Assembly (NCBI RefSeq): GCF_014268745.2
Contig: NZ_JABWRB020000001.1
Span: forward strand, 1,426,001 to 1,490,000
Direction: 5' to 3'
Length of the DNA stretch: 64,000 nt
From: Pseudomonas zanjanensis
GTDB lineage: Bacteria > Pseudomonadota > Gammaproteobacteria > Pseudomonadales > Pseudomonadaceae
The position numbers and the translations under genes are program-made. The notes beneath the pieces were generated by a model that saw only the letters and a list, made by a program, of their open reading frames with translations, was not told where the DNA came from and ran no database searches. Every line of letters starts with the position of its first letter. Position 1 is the stretch's first letter. This document shows, one piece after another, positions 43,667 through 53,099 of the stretch.

Positions 43667-44401
43667 CTACCGCTGTTCGTTCATGATTCGTGCGACTTCA
43701 CCGGACGCCTTGAGTTTTTCGAAAGCGAGTTGGGCCTTGGCGACCACGTCATCCGGCGTGCTCAGGCTGAAGGCCAAGTGGACTCTGTGGGGTTGTTCGT
43801 CGAGGGTATAGACCTCTTCCAGCGAAGTGAAATCCACCTGGGCATCCTTGCTCATCAGGCGCGCGGTATTCTCCGGCATCGGCAGTAACTGGATCTGGCG
43901 ATTCAGCAGTTTTTCAAAGTTGTCGTGGTTGTTGGCCGAGATGACCAGCCGGGTGAATCCACGTTGTTGCAGGTAGATCTGCTTGGCGTCGTTTCGCACC
44001 ACGCCGATGCTGTACTGCTTGGCTTCTTCGAGGCTGTTGACGGCGATGTCTTTATTGTCGCGCAATTTATAGAGCCGGCTCGCCACGCGATGTATTTCAC
44101 CCACCCATTTGAATAATTGTTCGCGGGCCGGGGTGCGGTCCAGCGGGAAGATCAGCACGTTGGGCTCGTGCAGCGCCTTTTCGTAGGCCCGGGCCCATGG
44201 GTACAGCGACAGGCTGTAATCGGTGAGCTGCGCGCTTTTCAGCGTTTCTTCGGCGATGCGAATGCCCGGCCCGATGACCTTGTCGTCACGCTGATGGGCG
44301 TACAGGGAGTCTTCGGTCACGACTTCGATCGTGTCGGCGTGGCTGTGCAGGCTGATCGAGGCGAGTAGCAAGCACGAGCAGAGTATCAGGCGATAGTGCA
44401 T
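43667..44401 (-). CDS. periplasmic solute-binding protein (SBP_bac_3)
   Basis: 244 residues with signal peptide (LILCSCLLLASISLHSHAD). The fold is of the amino-acid-binding type (IEVVTEDSLYAHQRDDKVIG, LYPWARAYEKALHEPNVLIF), in the branch common as free-standing sensors rather than transporters. It has the same YPWARAYEKAL...NVLIFPLDRTPAREQLFKWVG block as the protein at 45775, so the two are paralogues flanking a diguanylate cyclase. It probably reports a ligand to that cyclase (inference). Confidence 0.83.
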   Translation of the reverse strand: MHYRLILCSCLLLASISLHSHADTIEVVTEDSLYAHQRDDKVIGPGIRIAEETLKSAQLTDYSLSLYPWARAYEKALHEPNVLIFPLDRTPAREQLFKWVGEIHRVASRLYKLRDNKDIAVNSLEEAKQYSIGVVRNDAKQIYLQQRGFTRLVISANNHDNFEKLLNRQIQLLPMPENTARLMSKDAQVDFTSLEEVYTLDEQPHRVHLAFSLSTPDDVVAKAQLAFEKLKASGEVARIMNEQR

Positions 44402-44429
44402 AGATAGACCTCATGGCGCGCGAGAGTAA

Positions 44430-45773
44430 TTACAGGGCGACGCGGTCGCGTCCCTGGTGTTTGGCCCGGTACAGCGCCTGGTCGGCGCGTTGCAACAGTT
44501 GATCGAAATGGTCCATGGTCTGCGTGTCCAACTCGGCGACGCCGATGCTCACGGTGACGAAAGGTGAAACCTTGGAACCGCTGTGGGGCAGCTCACGTTC
44601 CGCCAGGCTGGCGCGCAAGCGTTGGGCGGCTTCGCAGGCTTGGGCCGCGTCGACGTTGGGCAGGACCACGACGAACTCTTCGCCGCCTACGCGGGCGGTC
44701 AGTTCGCCTGAGCGGCCGAACACAGTGCGCAGGGTTTCGGCGATCTCTTTCAGGCACAGGTCGCCCTGCATGTGGCCGTAGGTGTCGTTGTAGATCTTGA
44801 AGAAATCGACGTCGCACATGAGCACGGCCAGCGGGGTGTTGTGGCGGATCGCCCGGCGAAACTCGATCTCCTTCAATTCGTCGAAATAGCGACGGTTGGC
44901 CAGGCCCGTCAAGGCATCGTGACGGGACAGCGCTTCAAGCGACTGGTTCGCCGCCTTCAGTTCCGCGGTGCGTGCCTCGACCAGTTCGGCCATTTGATCG
45001 CGGCTGGCGGCCAAGGCCAGTTCGTCCGAGTGTTGGCGTTCGAGGTGCGCGCGCAGATTGTCCTGGAGTTCATTGACCTGGAACTCGAGCAGGCTCAGTT
45101 CGTCCTGGCGCTGCACCGCTCGTTGCAGCTTGAGATGATGCTTGAGGGTGTGCGGCGCGAGTTCACCCAGATGACGGGCGATATGCACCACATGCACGGT
45201 CACCAGGCGGTTGAACATGGTCATGACCAACCCAGCCAGCAGCAAGGACTGGATGAGCTGGGTGATGACGATGCCGCGTGCTTCGCTCCAGAGGCGCTCC
45301 CACAGCAGGTTATTGTCGCCTTCAATGGTCAGCTCACCGACTTTTTCATGGGCCCCGGCGTAGGGGTGGGCGATAAGCTGGCGATGCAGCACCGGCACCA
45401 CGCCCGATTGATCGACGGTGTAGCGCTTGAGTTCGATGACTTCCGGCGCTTGTCCCGGGCGCAAGATGTTCAACACCACGCGACCCACGGGAGCGGCCGC
45501 GGCGACGCTGGTGATTTGCTGGTCGAGAGATTCACGATCCAGTTCCCAAATGGCGTAGGCCAGGGTGTTCTGGAAGACCTGATCGATCAGGGCCAATTCC
45601 GAATTCATGTCCGCCAGGTTGTTTTCCCAGGCCTGCCAGGTGCGCCAGGTCACCATGGCCAGGGTAAAGACCAGGCAGAACAACAGCGTTGCCAGCACTA
45701 GGCGCCGGCCCAGGGAACTGAACGCCTTGGTCGCTGGTGGCAGGGAGGACGTCGTGCGGAAAGGGTCACCCAT
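44430..45773 (-). CDS. membrane diguanylate cyclase (GGDEF)
   Basis: 447 residues. Membrane helices at about 24-45 and 168-190 enclose a periplasmic domain of some 120 residues, followed by a helical linker and a GGDEF domain. The active site GGEEF (363-367) is intact, and DVDFFKIYNDTYGH matches catalytic enzymes. At the usual inhibitory RxxD site it reads RSGE, so product inhibition may be weak. It makes cyclic di-GMP in response to a periplasmic signal. It starts one base after the stop of the upstream binding-protein gene, so the two are coupled. Confidence 0.92.
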   Translation of the reverse strand: MGDPFRTTSSLPPATKAFSSLGRRLVLATLLFCLVFTLAMVTWRTWQAWENNLADMNSELALIDQVFQNTLAYAIWELDRESLDQQITSVAAAAPVGRVVLNILRPGQAPEVIELKRYTVDQSGVVPVLHRQLIAHPYAGAHEKVGELTIEGDNNLLWERLWSEARGIVITQLIQSLLLAGLVMTMFNRLVTVHVVHIARHLGELAPHTLKHHLKLQRAVQRQDELSLLEFQVNELQDNLRAHLERQHSDELALAASRDQMAELVEARTAELKAANQSLEALSRHDALTGLANRRYFDELKEIEFRRAIRHNTPLAVLMCDVDFFKIYNDTYGHMQGDLCLKEIAETLRTVFGRSGELTARVGGEEFVVVLPNVDAAQACEAAQRLRASLAERELPHSGSKVSPFVTVSIGVAELDTQTMDHFDQLLQRADQALYRAKHQGRDRVAL

Positions 45774-45774
45774 G

Positions 45775-46533
45775 TCATAACCATTTGCGCAGGATGGCGT
45801 CGTAGACCCCGTTGCGCCGGATGGTTTCAAGGCCGACGCGGAACTTCTCCACGGTTTCGGCCGGCGTCTTGCGGCTGAACGCCATGTTCAGGCCGTCCGG
45901 GCTGCTCAGTTCGGGTAGCGCCAGGGAGCGGATCAGCACCTTGTCCGGGTCTTCGCCGTTCTGGCGCGTCAGGTACAGCGCGTTGAGCTCATTGGAAATC
46001 CACAGCTCCACGTGATCGACCTTGAGCTTGCGGTAGTTGTGTTCGTACTTGGTGCTCGACTGCAAGTCTTCGCCGATGCGAAAGCCTTTCGAGACCAGGT
46101 ACTGCTCGCCCACGTCCTGATTGACCGTGGCGATCTGATGACCATGGGCATCGGCCAGCGAGTTGAGTTTTACCGGCCGGTCTGCCAGGGAATAGATGTA
46201 CCACTGCGTCGGGCCAATGGTGCCGACCCACTGGAAAAGCGATTGCCGTGCAGGCGTGCGGACGATCGAATAGATCAGCACATTGCTTTCATTGAGCGCC
46301 ATTTCGTAGGCTCGGGCCCAGGGCATGGGCTGGATGGGTGCGTCCATGCCGACTTCCTTGAGCACGGCCTGGACCACCTCGGTGCTCATGCCGGTCACGC
46401 GCCCGTCCTGCGTCATGTTGTAGGGCGGCAACTCCTCCGTCACGATGCGCAGCGGTGTCTCTGCCGCGCAAGCGCTTGCAGCGAGGAACATCAGGACGCC
46501 CCACATCAGCAGGCGATTCAGCGGCAAACCCAT
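45775..46533 (-). CDS. periplasmic solute-binding protein (SBP_bac_3)
   Basis: 252 residues with signal peptide ending ASACAAETPLR. The core LRIVTEELPPYNMTQDGRVT, MPWARAYEMALNESNVLIYS and RTPARQSLFQWVGTIGP are of the amino-acid-binding type. First gene of a three-gene unit, SBP - GGDEF - SBP, all on the minus strand. No permease or ATPase is near, which supports a sensory role with the cyclase. An in-frame second Met (MWG, residue 10) is an alternative start. Confidence 0.85.
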   Translation of the reverse strand: MGLPLNRLLMWGVLMFLAASACAAETPLRIVTEELPPYNMTQDGRVTGMSTEVVQAVLKEVGMDAPIQPMPWARAYEMALNESNVLIYSIVRTPARQSLFQWVGTIGPTQWYIYSLADRPVKLNSLADAHGHQIATVNQDVGEQYLVSKGFRIGEDLQSSTKYEHNYRKLKVDHVELWISNELNALYLTRQNGEDPDKVLIRSLALPELSSPDGLNMAFSRKTPAETVEKFRVGLETIRRNGVYDAILRKWL

Positions 46534-46684
46534 TGATCATTACCCTATGCAACTGGCAGAGCCCGGCAAGGCCAGGGGCTATCATTGATAGGGTTATCGG
46601 CTGGGCTGGCGCCGGCTTGAATCCGGCCTGTCGGAACCGCAAGCCCAGCCGATGGGGGGCGGTAAATACCCAGGGGAAAGCTTT

Positions 46685-46773
46685 TGTGGGAGCGGGCTTG
46701 CTCGCGAACGCAGACTGTCAGCCAACGATGATGTTGAAACTGATAATGCCTTCGCGAGCAAGCCCGCTCCCAC
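46685..46773. repeat. REP doublet (REPIN)
   Basis: GTGGGAGCGGGCTTGCTCGC and inverted partner ending GCCCGCTCCCAC, between two divergently ended operons. Confidence 0.92.
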
Positions 46774-46831
46774 GGGGTTGCGCAGTCTTTTTTGGGATGG
46801 GCTCACGCCACATCAACGCAAGGTAACGCCC

Positions 46832-47599
46832 TCAGGCCTTGACCCAACGCTGGCGACTCCAACCGCTTAACGTATCGACGGCCAACACCAGCAACAGCAT
46901 CGCCAGAATCACCGTGCTGCCTTGGGCTTCCTGGAACAGGCTGAGGCTGACGTAGAGCATTTGCCCCAAGCCCCCGGCACCGACGAAGCCGAGCACGCTG
47001 GCCATGCGGATATTGTTTTCCCAGCGATACAGGACATAGGCCAGCAGTTGCGGCAGGAGATTGGGCAGCGTGCCGTAACAGAACGCCAACACGGCGTTGC
47101 CGCCTTGCAGGCGGATGGCGTCGGCAGGTTCGGAGGGGGTATTTTCCAGGGCTTCGGCGAACAGCCGGCCGAGCACGCCGGTGGTGTGCAGGGCCAAGGC
47201 CAGGGTGCCGGCATTCGGGCCAAGCCCGGCGGCCAGGACCATCAGCGCGGCCCACACCAGTTCTGGAACGGCACGCAAGGCGTTGAGCACCAGGCGCGAT
47301 GCGCTCTGCAGGGGCCAGCCAAAGCGCCCGGCTGCCGGCAAGGCCAACAGCAGGCCGAACACCGCTGCGAGCAGGGTGCCCAGGGCCGACATGGCCAGGG
47401 TTTCCAGGGCGCCGTGACCGATCGCCTTCAAATGGGCCGGGCTCAGGTCTGGACTGAAGAAACGCTGCGCATAAGCGCCCATCTGGTGCAGATTGCGACT
47501 GTCGCCGAGTTCGCCCAGGTCGATGCCGAGGTAAACGAACGAGGCGATGACCGCCGCGCCGAGGCACAGGACAATGGCCGCGTTGATCAGGCGATTCAT
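46832..47599 (-). CDS. PhnE-type ABC importer permease 2
   Basis: 255 residues, about six helices. [20 protein letters not shown] starts the protein; the EAA loop region reads AIRLQGGNAVLAFCYGTLPNLLPQLLAYVLYR, and the last segment [19 protein letters not shown] is typical of PhnE. The upstream open frame belongs to the preceding permease; the two genes overlap by four bases (ATGA). Part of a four-gene importer operon. Confidence 0.88.
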   Translation of the reverse strand: MNRLINAAIVLCLGAAVIASFVYLGIDLGELGDSRNLHQMGAYAQRFFSPDLSPAHLKAIGHGALETLAMSALGTLLAAVFGLLLALPAAGRFGWPLQSASRLVLNALRAVPELVWAALMVLAAGLGPNAGTLALALHTTGVLGRLFAEALENTPSEPADAIRLQGGNAVLAFCYGTLPNLLPQLLAYVLYRWENNIRMASVLGFVGAGGLGQMLYVSLSLFQEAQGSTVILAMLLLVLAVDTLSGWSRQRWVKA

Positions 47600-48423
47600 G
47601 CCAGCCTCCAGCGCAGCAGGCGGCTGAGTTGATCGGCGAGCAGCACCAGTGCCAGGAATGTCAGCAGCAGGCTGGCCACTTCGCCGCCGGCGAACATGCG
47701 CAGCGACAGGTCCATCTGCTGGCCCAGGCCCCCGGCACCGACGAAACCCATCACCACCGAGGCGCGGATCGCGCACTCCCAGCGATACACCGTGTACGAC
47801 AACAGTTCCGCCGCGACATTGGGCAGGATCCCGTAGCAGAAGGCGGCGAGTCGGCTGCTGCCGGACTGCAAGAGTGCGTGGGCCGGACGCTGGTCGACCG
47901 ATTCGTAGATTTCCGCGTAGACCTTGCCCAGCATGCCGCTGTAGGTAATCGCGATCGCCAGTACGCCGGCCGTGGGGCCGAGGCCGACGGCGCGGACGAA
48001 GAGCAGTGCCCAGACGATTTCCGGGACGCTGCGCAAGAAGATCAACAGGCCGCGTACCGGCCAGCGCAGCAGTTGGCCCCAATAGCCAGGGTGGCCGGCA
48101 CGGGAGGCCGCCGACAGTGACAGGGCGCGGCTGGCCAGCAGGCTCGCGGGCACCGCCAGCAGCAACGCCAGGGCCATGCCCGCCGTGGCGATGGCCAGCG
48201 TCTGCAAGGTGGCCTGCCACAGCAGTTCAACGAATTCGTCGCCATGGGCGGGCGGCCAGAACGCCGCGACAAAGCGGCCCATCTCGCTCTGGCTGTCACT
48301 CGCGACCAATACGCTGAGGTCCAATTCGCTGAACCGGATGCCCGGCCACAGCAGCACAAGGGCCAGCAGGCTGAGCAGCAGGCGAGGGCGGGTGGCGGGG
48401 TCTCGGGTATCGCGTGTCAGCAT
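47596..48423 (-). CDS. PhnE-type ABC importer permease 1
   Basis: 275 residues, six to seven helices. Contains [22 protein letters not shown], the EAA-type loop [20 protein letters not shown] and [19 protein letters not shown]. Paralogous to the next permease; the pair forms the channel. The start overlaps the ATPase gene end by seven bases. Confidence 0.9.
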   Translation of the reverse strand: MLTRDTRDPATRPRLLLSLLALVLLWPGIRFSELDLSVLVASDSQSEMGRFVAAFWPPAHGDEFVELLWQATLQTLAIATAGMALALLLAVPASLLASRALSLSAASRAGHPGYWGQLLRWPVRGLLIFLRSVPEIVWALLFVRAVGLGPTAGVLAIAITYSGMLGKVYAEIYESVDQRPAHALLQSGSSRLAAFCYGILPNVAAELLSYTVYRWECAIRASVVMGFVGAGGLGQQMDLSLRMFAGGEVASLLLTFLALVLLADQLSRLLRWRLA

Positions 48424-49214
48424 CGGGGGATCTGCACGCTCAAGGTAGTAGGGGGCGTTGGTGAAGGCTGCAGTTGATCGTTGGCGTAGAGCGTGTCGAG
48501 CAGCGGACGGTCGACCGCCTCGGTGGGCAGGTCGAACAGGATCTGCCCCTCACGCAGGCCAATGACCCGGGAAAAATGCGCCAAGGCCAGTTCCACCGCG
48601 TGCAGGCTGGCGACCAGGGTCACGTTGTGTTCCCGGGCATGCTGGCAAAGCACCGAAAGCGTATGTTCGGCCAATACCGGGTCCATGGCCGAAACCGGCT
48701 CGTCGGCCAGCAACACCTCCGGCGCCTGGTACAACACCCGGGCGATGCCCACGCGTTGCAGTTGACCGCCGGACAGTTGCTGGCATTGCGCGAACAGTTT
48801 GTCGCCCAGGTCCAGCCGGGCCAATGCCGCCCTGGCGCCGGGAATGTCCAGCGGGTGCAGCAGATTCAACAGGCTTTTACCGATGCCCCACTGACCGAGC
48901 TTTCCGGCCAGGACCGCCGTGACCACCCTTTGGCGTGGCGGCAGGGGCGGCGCTTGGTGGATCAGGCCGATGCGCGCGCGCAAGCGCTGCCGCTGACGGG
49001 CAGGCAGCTGCCAGGCACGCTCGCCGAGCAGCTGCACCTCGCCGTTGCCCGGGCGCAGGGCGGTGGCCAGCAGATTGAGCAGGCTCGACTTGCCGGCACC
49101 GGACGGGCCGATGACCGCGACCTGTTCGCCGGCGCCGATGTGCAAGTCGATGCCTCGCAACGCCTGGACGCCGTTGGCATGGGTCACGCTGACCTGGGTC
49201 AGTTGCAGGGTCAT
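48417..49214 (-). CDS. PhnC-type ABC importer ATPase
   Basis: 265 residues. Walker [10 protein letters not shown] (about 36-44), Q-loop IHQAPPLP, signature [13 protein letters not shown], Walker [14 protein letters not shown] and switch His in SLHAVELAL. Overlaps the binding-protein gene by four bases. Energises uptake of an oxyanion such as a phosphonate or, by comparison with Pseudomonas relatives, possibly selenate. Confidence 0.92.
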   Translation of the reverse strand: MTLQLTQVSVTHANGVQALRGIDLHIGAGEQVAVIGPSGAGKSSLLNLLATALRPGNGEVQLLGERAWQLPARQRQRLRARIGLIHQAPPLPPRQRVVTAVLAGKLGQWGIGKSLLNLLHPLDIPGARAALARLDLGDKLFAQCQQLSGGQLQRVGIARVLYQAPEVLLADEPVSAMDPVLAEHTLSVLCQHAREHNVTLVASLHAVELALAHFSRVIGLREGQILFDLPTEAVDRPLLDTLYANDQLQPSPTPPTTLSVQIPRC

Positions 49215-50062
49215 TTGAGCAGTTCGGCGGCGCGCGCGGCTTCCTCGATGCCCTTGTAGTTCTCAGGCTTGGTTTCGATGAAGCGGCTGGCGGCTTGCAG
49301 GTCGAGGATTTCCTTGTCCTTCGGGTTGGCCGGATCGAGGGCCAGGAAGGCCGCCTTGATCTTGGCCGCCAACGCCGGGTCGAGGGTTCCGCGCACGGTC
49401 CAGTTGTAGTCGAAGTAGGTGGGGGTGGTGGCGAACACCTTGACCTTGGCCGTGTCTACCTTGCCGGCCGCGACCAGTTTTTCCCAGACGCTGGCGTTTA
49501 GCACCCCGGCGTCTACCTTGCCGGCCTGGACCCAGGCGACGGTGGCGTCATGGGCGCCCGAATAACCCACGCGGCTGAAGTAGGTTTCCGGCTTGATGCC
49601 GTCCTGGAGCATGAAATAGCGCGGCATGAGGCTGCCGGACGTCGACGACACCGAACCAAAGGCGAAACTCTTGCCTTTGAGGTCGGCCAGGGATTTGACG
49701 GCAGGGTCGGCGGTGATGAATTTACTGGTGAACTGGGCGTCCTGTTCGCGCTGGACCAGGGGGATGGCGTTGCCGGTTTTCAGGCGCGCCTGTACGAAGG
49801 TGAAGCCACCCAGCCAGGCCATGTCGATCCGGTCGGTGGCCAGCGCCTCGACTACGGCCGGGTAGTCGCTCACGGGGACGAACTCGACCTTCATGCCGGT
49901 CTGCTGTTCCAGGTAAGCCCCCAGTGGCTTGAACTTGCGCAGCAGCTCGGTCGGGGCTTCGTCGGGAATCGCGCTGACTTTCAGGGTGTCGGCGGCCTGC
50001 GCTAGCCAACTGCAAAACGACAGGGCAACACCAGCGGCCAACGCCAAGGACGGCTTGAGCAT
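49211..50062 (-). CDS. PhnD-type binding protein, putative selenate ABC transporter subunit
   Basis: 283 residues with a signal peptide ending AQAADTLKV. The core [40 protein letters not shown] and [16 protein letters not shown] places it in the PhnD-like group that databases call putative selenate transporter periplasmic protein, from memory. The phosphonate-binding signature Ser-Ser/Thr cluster ([16 protein letters not shown]) is present. First gene of the operon binding protein - ATPase - permease - permease. The substrate (phosphonate, phosphite, selenate) cannot be decided here. Confidence 0.82.
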   Translation of the reverse strand: MLKPSLALAAGVALSFCSWLAQAADTLKVSAIPDEAPTELLRKFKPLGAYLEQQTGMKVEFVPVSDYPAVVEALATDRIDMAWLGGFTFVQARLKTGNAIPLVQREQDAQFTSKFITADPAVKSLADLKGKSFAFGSVSSTSGSLMPRYFMLQDGIKPETYFSRVGYSGAHDATVAWVQAGKVDAGVLNASVWEKLVAAGKVDTAKVKVFATTPTYFDYNWTVRGTLDPALAAKIKAAFLALDPANPKDKEILDLQAASRFIETKPENYKGIEEAARAAELLK

Positions 50063-50191
50063 GAAGGATCTCCGATACAGGAAGGCAAGGAAATATTGAA
50101 GCGTCAGCCCACAGGGGTGGTACGCCGTTCTGTGAGGGTAGACGAAGGAAAGGGATGTTAACCGTTTCTGGCTATGAACTCACCCAGCCCA

Positions 50192-50727
50192 CAGGGGAAT
50201 TGGGCCAGACATCAATACTCGCAGCGCCTCGGAACAGTGTGGGAGCGAGCCTGCTCGCGAAGGCGTCCGGACAGTTGAATGGATGTTGGCTGATGCACCG
50301 CTTTCGCGAGCAAGCCCGCTCCCACAGGGGAATTGGGCCAGACATCAATACTCCGCAGCGCCTCGGAACAGTGTGGGAGCGAGCCTGCTCGCGAAGGCGT
50401 CCGGACAGTTGAATGGATGTTGGCTGATGCACCGCTTTCGCGAGCAGGCTCGCTCCCACAGGGGAATTGGGCCAGACATCAATACTCGCAGCGCCTCGGA
50501 ACAGTGTGGGAGCGGGCTTGCTCGCGAAGGCGTCCGGACAGTTGAATGGATGTTGGCTGATGCACCGCTTTCGCGAGCAAGCCCGCTCCCACAGGGGAAA
50601 TTGGGCCAGGCATCAATAGTGGCAGCGCCTCGGAACAGTGTGGGAGCGAGCCTGCTCGCGAAGGCGTCCGGTCAGTTGAATGGATGTTGGCTGGCACACC
50701 ACTATCGCGAGCAGGCTCGCTCCCACA
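50192..50727. repeat. tandem REPIN array (four units of about 134 bp)
   Basis: Four copies of a unit made of a spacer (AATTGGGCCAGACATCAATA, GCAGCGCCTCGGAACAGTG) plus a REP doublet with interior GCGTCCGGACAGTTGAATGG. The doublets begin near 50238, 50372, 50505 and 50639, so the period is 133-134. Copies differ in only a few positions, mostly in the arms. The 724 bases between 50063 and 50786 hold nothing else. Confidence 0.95.
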
Positions 50728-50786
50728 TAGATATGTGACGGCAGGAGGTGAACAAGCCGATGCCGGGCGTCCCTGCCAGGCGGGTC

Positions 50787-51704
50787 TCAATAGACCAGGG
50801 GCACGATCAGCTCCGGTGGCGTCGGGCTGCGGGAATAGTCTTCCTGCCGTTCCCGCTGCGGCAGCTCGATGGTCGGCAGTTCCACTTCTTCATAGGGCAT
50901 TTGCCCCAGCAGGTGATGGATGCAGTTGAGCCGGGCCTTTTTCTTGTCGTCGGCGTGCACCACCCACCAGGGGGCCTCGGCGATGTGCGTGCGCTCAAGC
51001 ATGATTTCCTTGGCCTTGGTATAGGCCTCCCAGCGCCGACGGGACTCCAGGTCCATGGGGCTGAGCTTCCATTGCTTGAGCGGGTCATGAATGCGGCTGA
51101 GAAAGCGCAGGTGCTGTTCCTGGTCGGAAATGGAGAACCAGTACTTGATCAGCTGGATGCCGGAGCGGGCGAGCATCCGCTCGAATTCCGGCACGGTACG
51201 GAAGAACTCTTCGTACTGGTCGTCGGTGCAGAAGCCCATGACCTGTTCGACCCCGGCGCGGTTGTACCAGCTGCGGTCGAACAGCACGATCTCACCCGCC
51301 GCCGGCAGGTGCGAGACGTAGCGCTGGAAATACCATTGAGTCCGTTCACGGTCGTTGGGGGCGGGCAGGGCGGCAACGCGACACACCCGGGGATTGAGCC
51401 GCTGGGTAATGCGCTTGATTACGCCACCCTTGCCGGCGGCGTCCCGTCCTTCGAACAGGATCACGACCTTGTGCCCAGTCTTGACCACCCAGCTTTGCAG
51501 CTTCACCAGTTCGCCCTGGAGGCGGAACAGTTCGCTGAAATACAGTCGGCGGCTTTCCTTTTCGCTGCTTTGCGGGGCGTGTTCATCGAACAGGGCGTTC
51601 AGGTCATGCCCGTCTTCGGACAATTCCAGCTCCAGTTCTTCGTCACTGTGATCGAGCAACTCGCGGTGGATGCGCTGTACCAAGGTGTCCTGGGTTGAAA
51701 GCAT
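50787..51704 (-). CDS. ppk2: polyphosphate kinase 2 (PPK2)
   Basis: 305 residues from MLSTQDTLVQRIH; eleven more codons upstream are open. Walker A VILFEGRDAAGKGG, lid region FDRSWYNRAGVEQVMGFCT, and the family blocks RRWEAYTKAKEIML and APWWVVHADDKKKARLN. Class I, single domain: it phosphorylates nucleoside diphosphates (GDP or ADP) with polyphosphate, or the reverse. The N-terminal 60 residues are acidic (SDEELELELSEDGHD). Divergent from ppx/gppA with a Pho box in between, so the two polyphosphate genes probably share phosphate control. Confidence 0.93.
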   Translation of the reverse strand: MLSTQDTLVQRIHRELLDHSDEELELELSEDGHDLNALFDEHAPQSSEKESRRLYFSELFRLQGELVKLQSWVVKTGHKVVILFEGRDAAGKGGVIKRITQRLNPRVCRVAALPAPNDRERTQWYFQRYVSHLPAAGEIVLFDRSWYNRAGVEQVMGFCTDDQYEEFFRTVPEFERMLARSGIQLIKYWFSISDQEQHLRFLSRIHDPLKQWKLSPMDLESRRRWEAYTKAKEIMLERTHIAEAPWWVVHADDKKKARLNCIHHLLGQMPYEEVELPTIELPQRERQEDYSRSPTPPELIVPLVY

Positions 51705-51809
51705 GGTGGAGAACTCGGTCGTGGAGGCGCGATCCACGCTATCTGCAGTTTGTTACATAGTAGTGACGTCATCTACGCTTCATGAGTTTGTCGTTGGCTA
51801 AAACAGGGA

Positions 51810-51827
51810 GTGTCATCCAGGTGTCAT
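51810..51827 (+). promoter_or_regulatory. candidate Pho box
   Basis: GTGTCAT-CCAG-GTGTCAT: two 7-base repeats separated by 4, matching the PhoB consensus CTGTCAT-N4-CTGTCAT except for the first base of each repeat. It lies 86 bases before the ppx/gppA ATG and 106 bases beyond the divergent ppk2 ATG. Confidence 0.6.
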
Positions 51828-51913
51828 CGAACGCGTGGCAGGATCCTCGCAAATCATTGTGGGATGCTCGGCAGCGCTTGTGCCTGCTGGCTGATGAATC
51901 AAGGAATACCGCT

Positions 51914-52849
51914 ATGAAAGGCGACGCCCCCCTGTTCGCGGCCATTGACCTGGGTTCCAACGCCTTTCGCCTGATGATTGGTCAGTCGGTCAGGCGCAAT
52001 CGACAGAGGGTGATCCAGGAAGTGAAAACCTTGCGCGAGCCGGTCCGATTGGCCGAGGGCTTGCAGGCCGGGGCGCTGGACGAGCTGGCGCTGGATCGAG
52101 GCTGGCAGGCCCTGGCCCGATTCGGCAAGAAACTGCGCGGCTTTGAAGCCGGGCGAGTGCGGGCGGTGGCGACCAGTGCCGTGCGCGAAGCGGCCAATGC
52201 CCAGCTGTTCCTGGCCAGTGCCGAGCGGCACCTGGGGTTTCGGATCGACGTGCTGTCGGGGCATGAAGAGGCCCGGCTGGTGTATGCCGGCGTGGCCCAT
52301 ACGGTGCCCGGCGTTGAACAGACGCGATTGGTGGTGGACATCGGCGGTGGCTCGACCGAACTGATCTTGGGGCAGGGCGCCCAACCGCTGTTGACGGAGA
52401 GCATTGCCATTGGCAGTGGCACCTTTGGCGCGCGTTACTTTCCGGGCGGACGCATCACCGCTCAGGCGCTGCTGGAGGCTGAACGCGTAGCCGTCCTGCA
52501 GTTTGAAGCAGTGGCGGCGCATTATCGCGCGCAGGGCTGGCAGCAAGTGATCGGCTCATCCGGTACGGCGCGGATGTTGGCCAAGGTGCTCAAGGCCAAT
52601 GGCCTCAACGACTTCGGACAAGGCGGCATCACCTACGGCGGGTTGCTGCGCCTGTCGCTGCGGCTGCTGGAAGTCGGGCATGTCGATCAACTCAGGTTGG
52701 CCGGCTTGCAACGCCATCGCCTGGGCATCTTGCCCGGTGGCCTGGCGATCATGCTGGCGGCGTTCAAGGTCTTCGGTATTACAGGCATGCTCGCTAGCGA
52801 AGCGGGCCTCAGGTTCGGTGTGCTCCATGGCCTGATGTATAAAAGCTGA
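51914..52849 (+). CDS. ppx: Ppx/GppA-family phosphatase
   Basis: 311 residues: the actin-like Ppx/GppA core without the long C-terminal HD-like domain of full-length Ppx. Phosphate loops FAAIDLGSNAFRLMIGQ and VVDIGGGSTELILGQG, plus TSAVREAANAQLFL and GSSGTARMLAKVL, are intact. It degrades polyphosphate and/or pppGpp. AAGGA precedes ATG 51914 by 9 bases; the in-frame start at 51782 would put the Pho box inside the gene and is rejected. The short form is common beside ppk2 in pseudomonads. Confidence 0.88.
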   Translation: MKGDAPLFAAIDLGSNAFRLMIGQSVRRNRQRVIQEVKTLREPVRLAEGLQAGALDELALDRGWQALARFGKKLRGFEAGRVRAVATSAVREAANAQLFLASAERHLGFRIDVLSGHEEARLVYAGVAHTVPGVEQTRLVVDIGGGSTELILGQGAQPLLTESIAIGSGTFGARYFPGGRITAQALLEAERVAVLQFEAVAAHYRAQGWQQVIGSSGTARMLAKVLKANGLNDFGQGGITYGGLLRLSLRLLEVGHVDQLRLAGLQRHRLGILPGGLAIMLAAFKVFGITGMLASEAGLRFGVLHGLMYKS

Positions 52850-53099
52850 TCACGGACGGTTAACCCGCCGTGCCGCTTATCCGTGACGGCTCAAGGTCGA
52901 GCGTCAGCGCTTTTTGATTATCCCTTCGTTGCCAGATCCAGCCTCTTGTCGCCTGGGCGGCCGGTACGTCCGGTTATCGCAAAGCGTCGGCCTGGATCAG
53001 GATGATTGCGCGAACGGGGCTTTTCGCTCTTTCGATCTGCAGTCAGTGAAGGCACAATGCGCATCCTTTTTTGGCTCGCCTTGCCCGGAGGCCTCGAAA

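Noticed and set aside
50155..50738. Tandem repeats considered as a CRISPR array
   Set aside because: The period is about 134 bases with long internal palindromes and near-identical spacers; there are no cas genes. These are REPINs.
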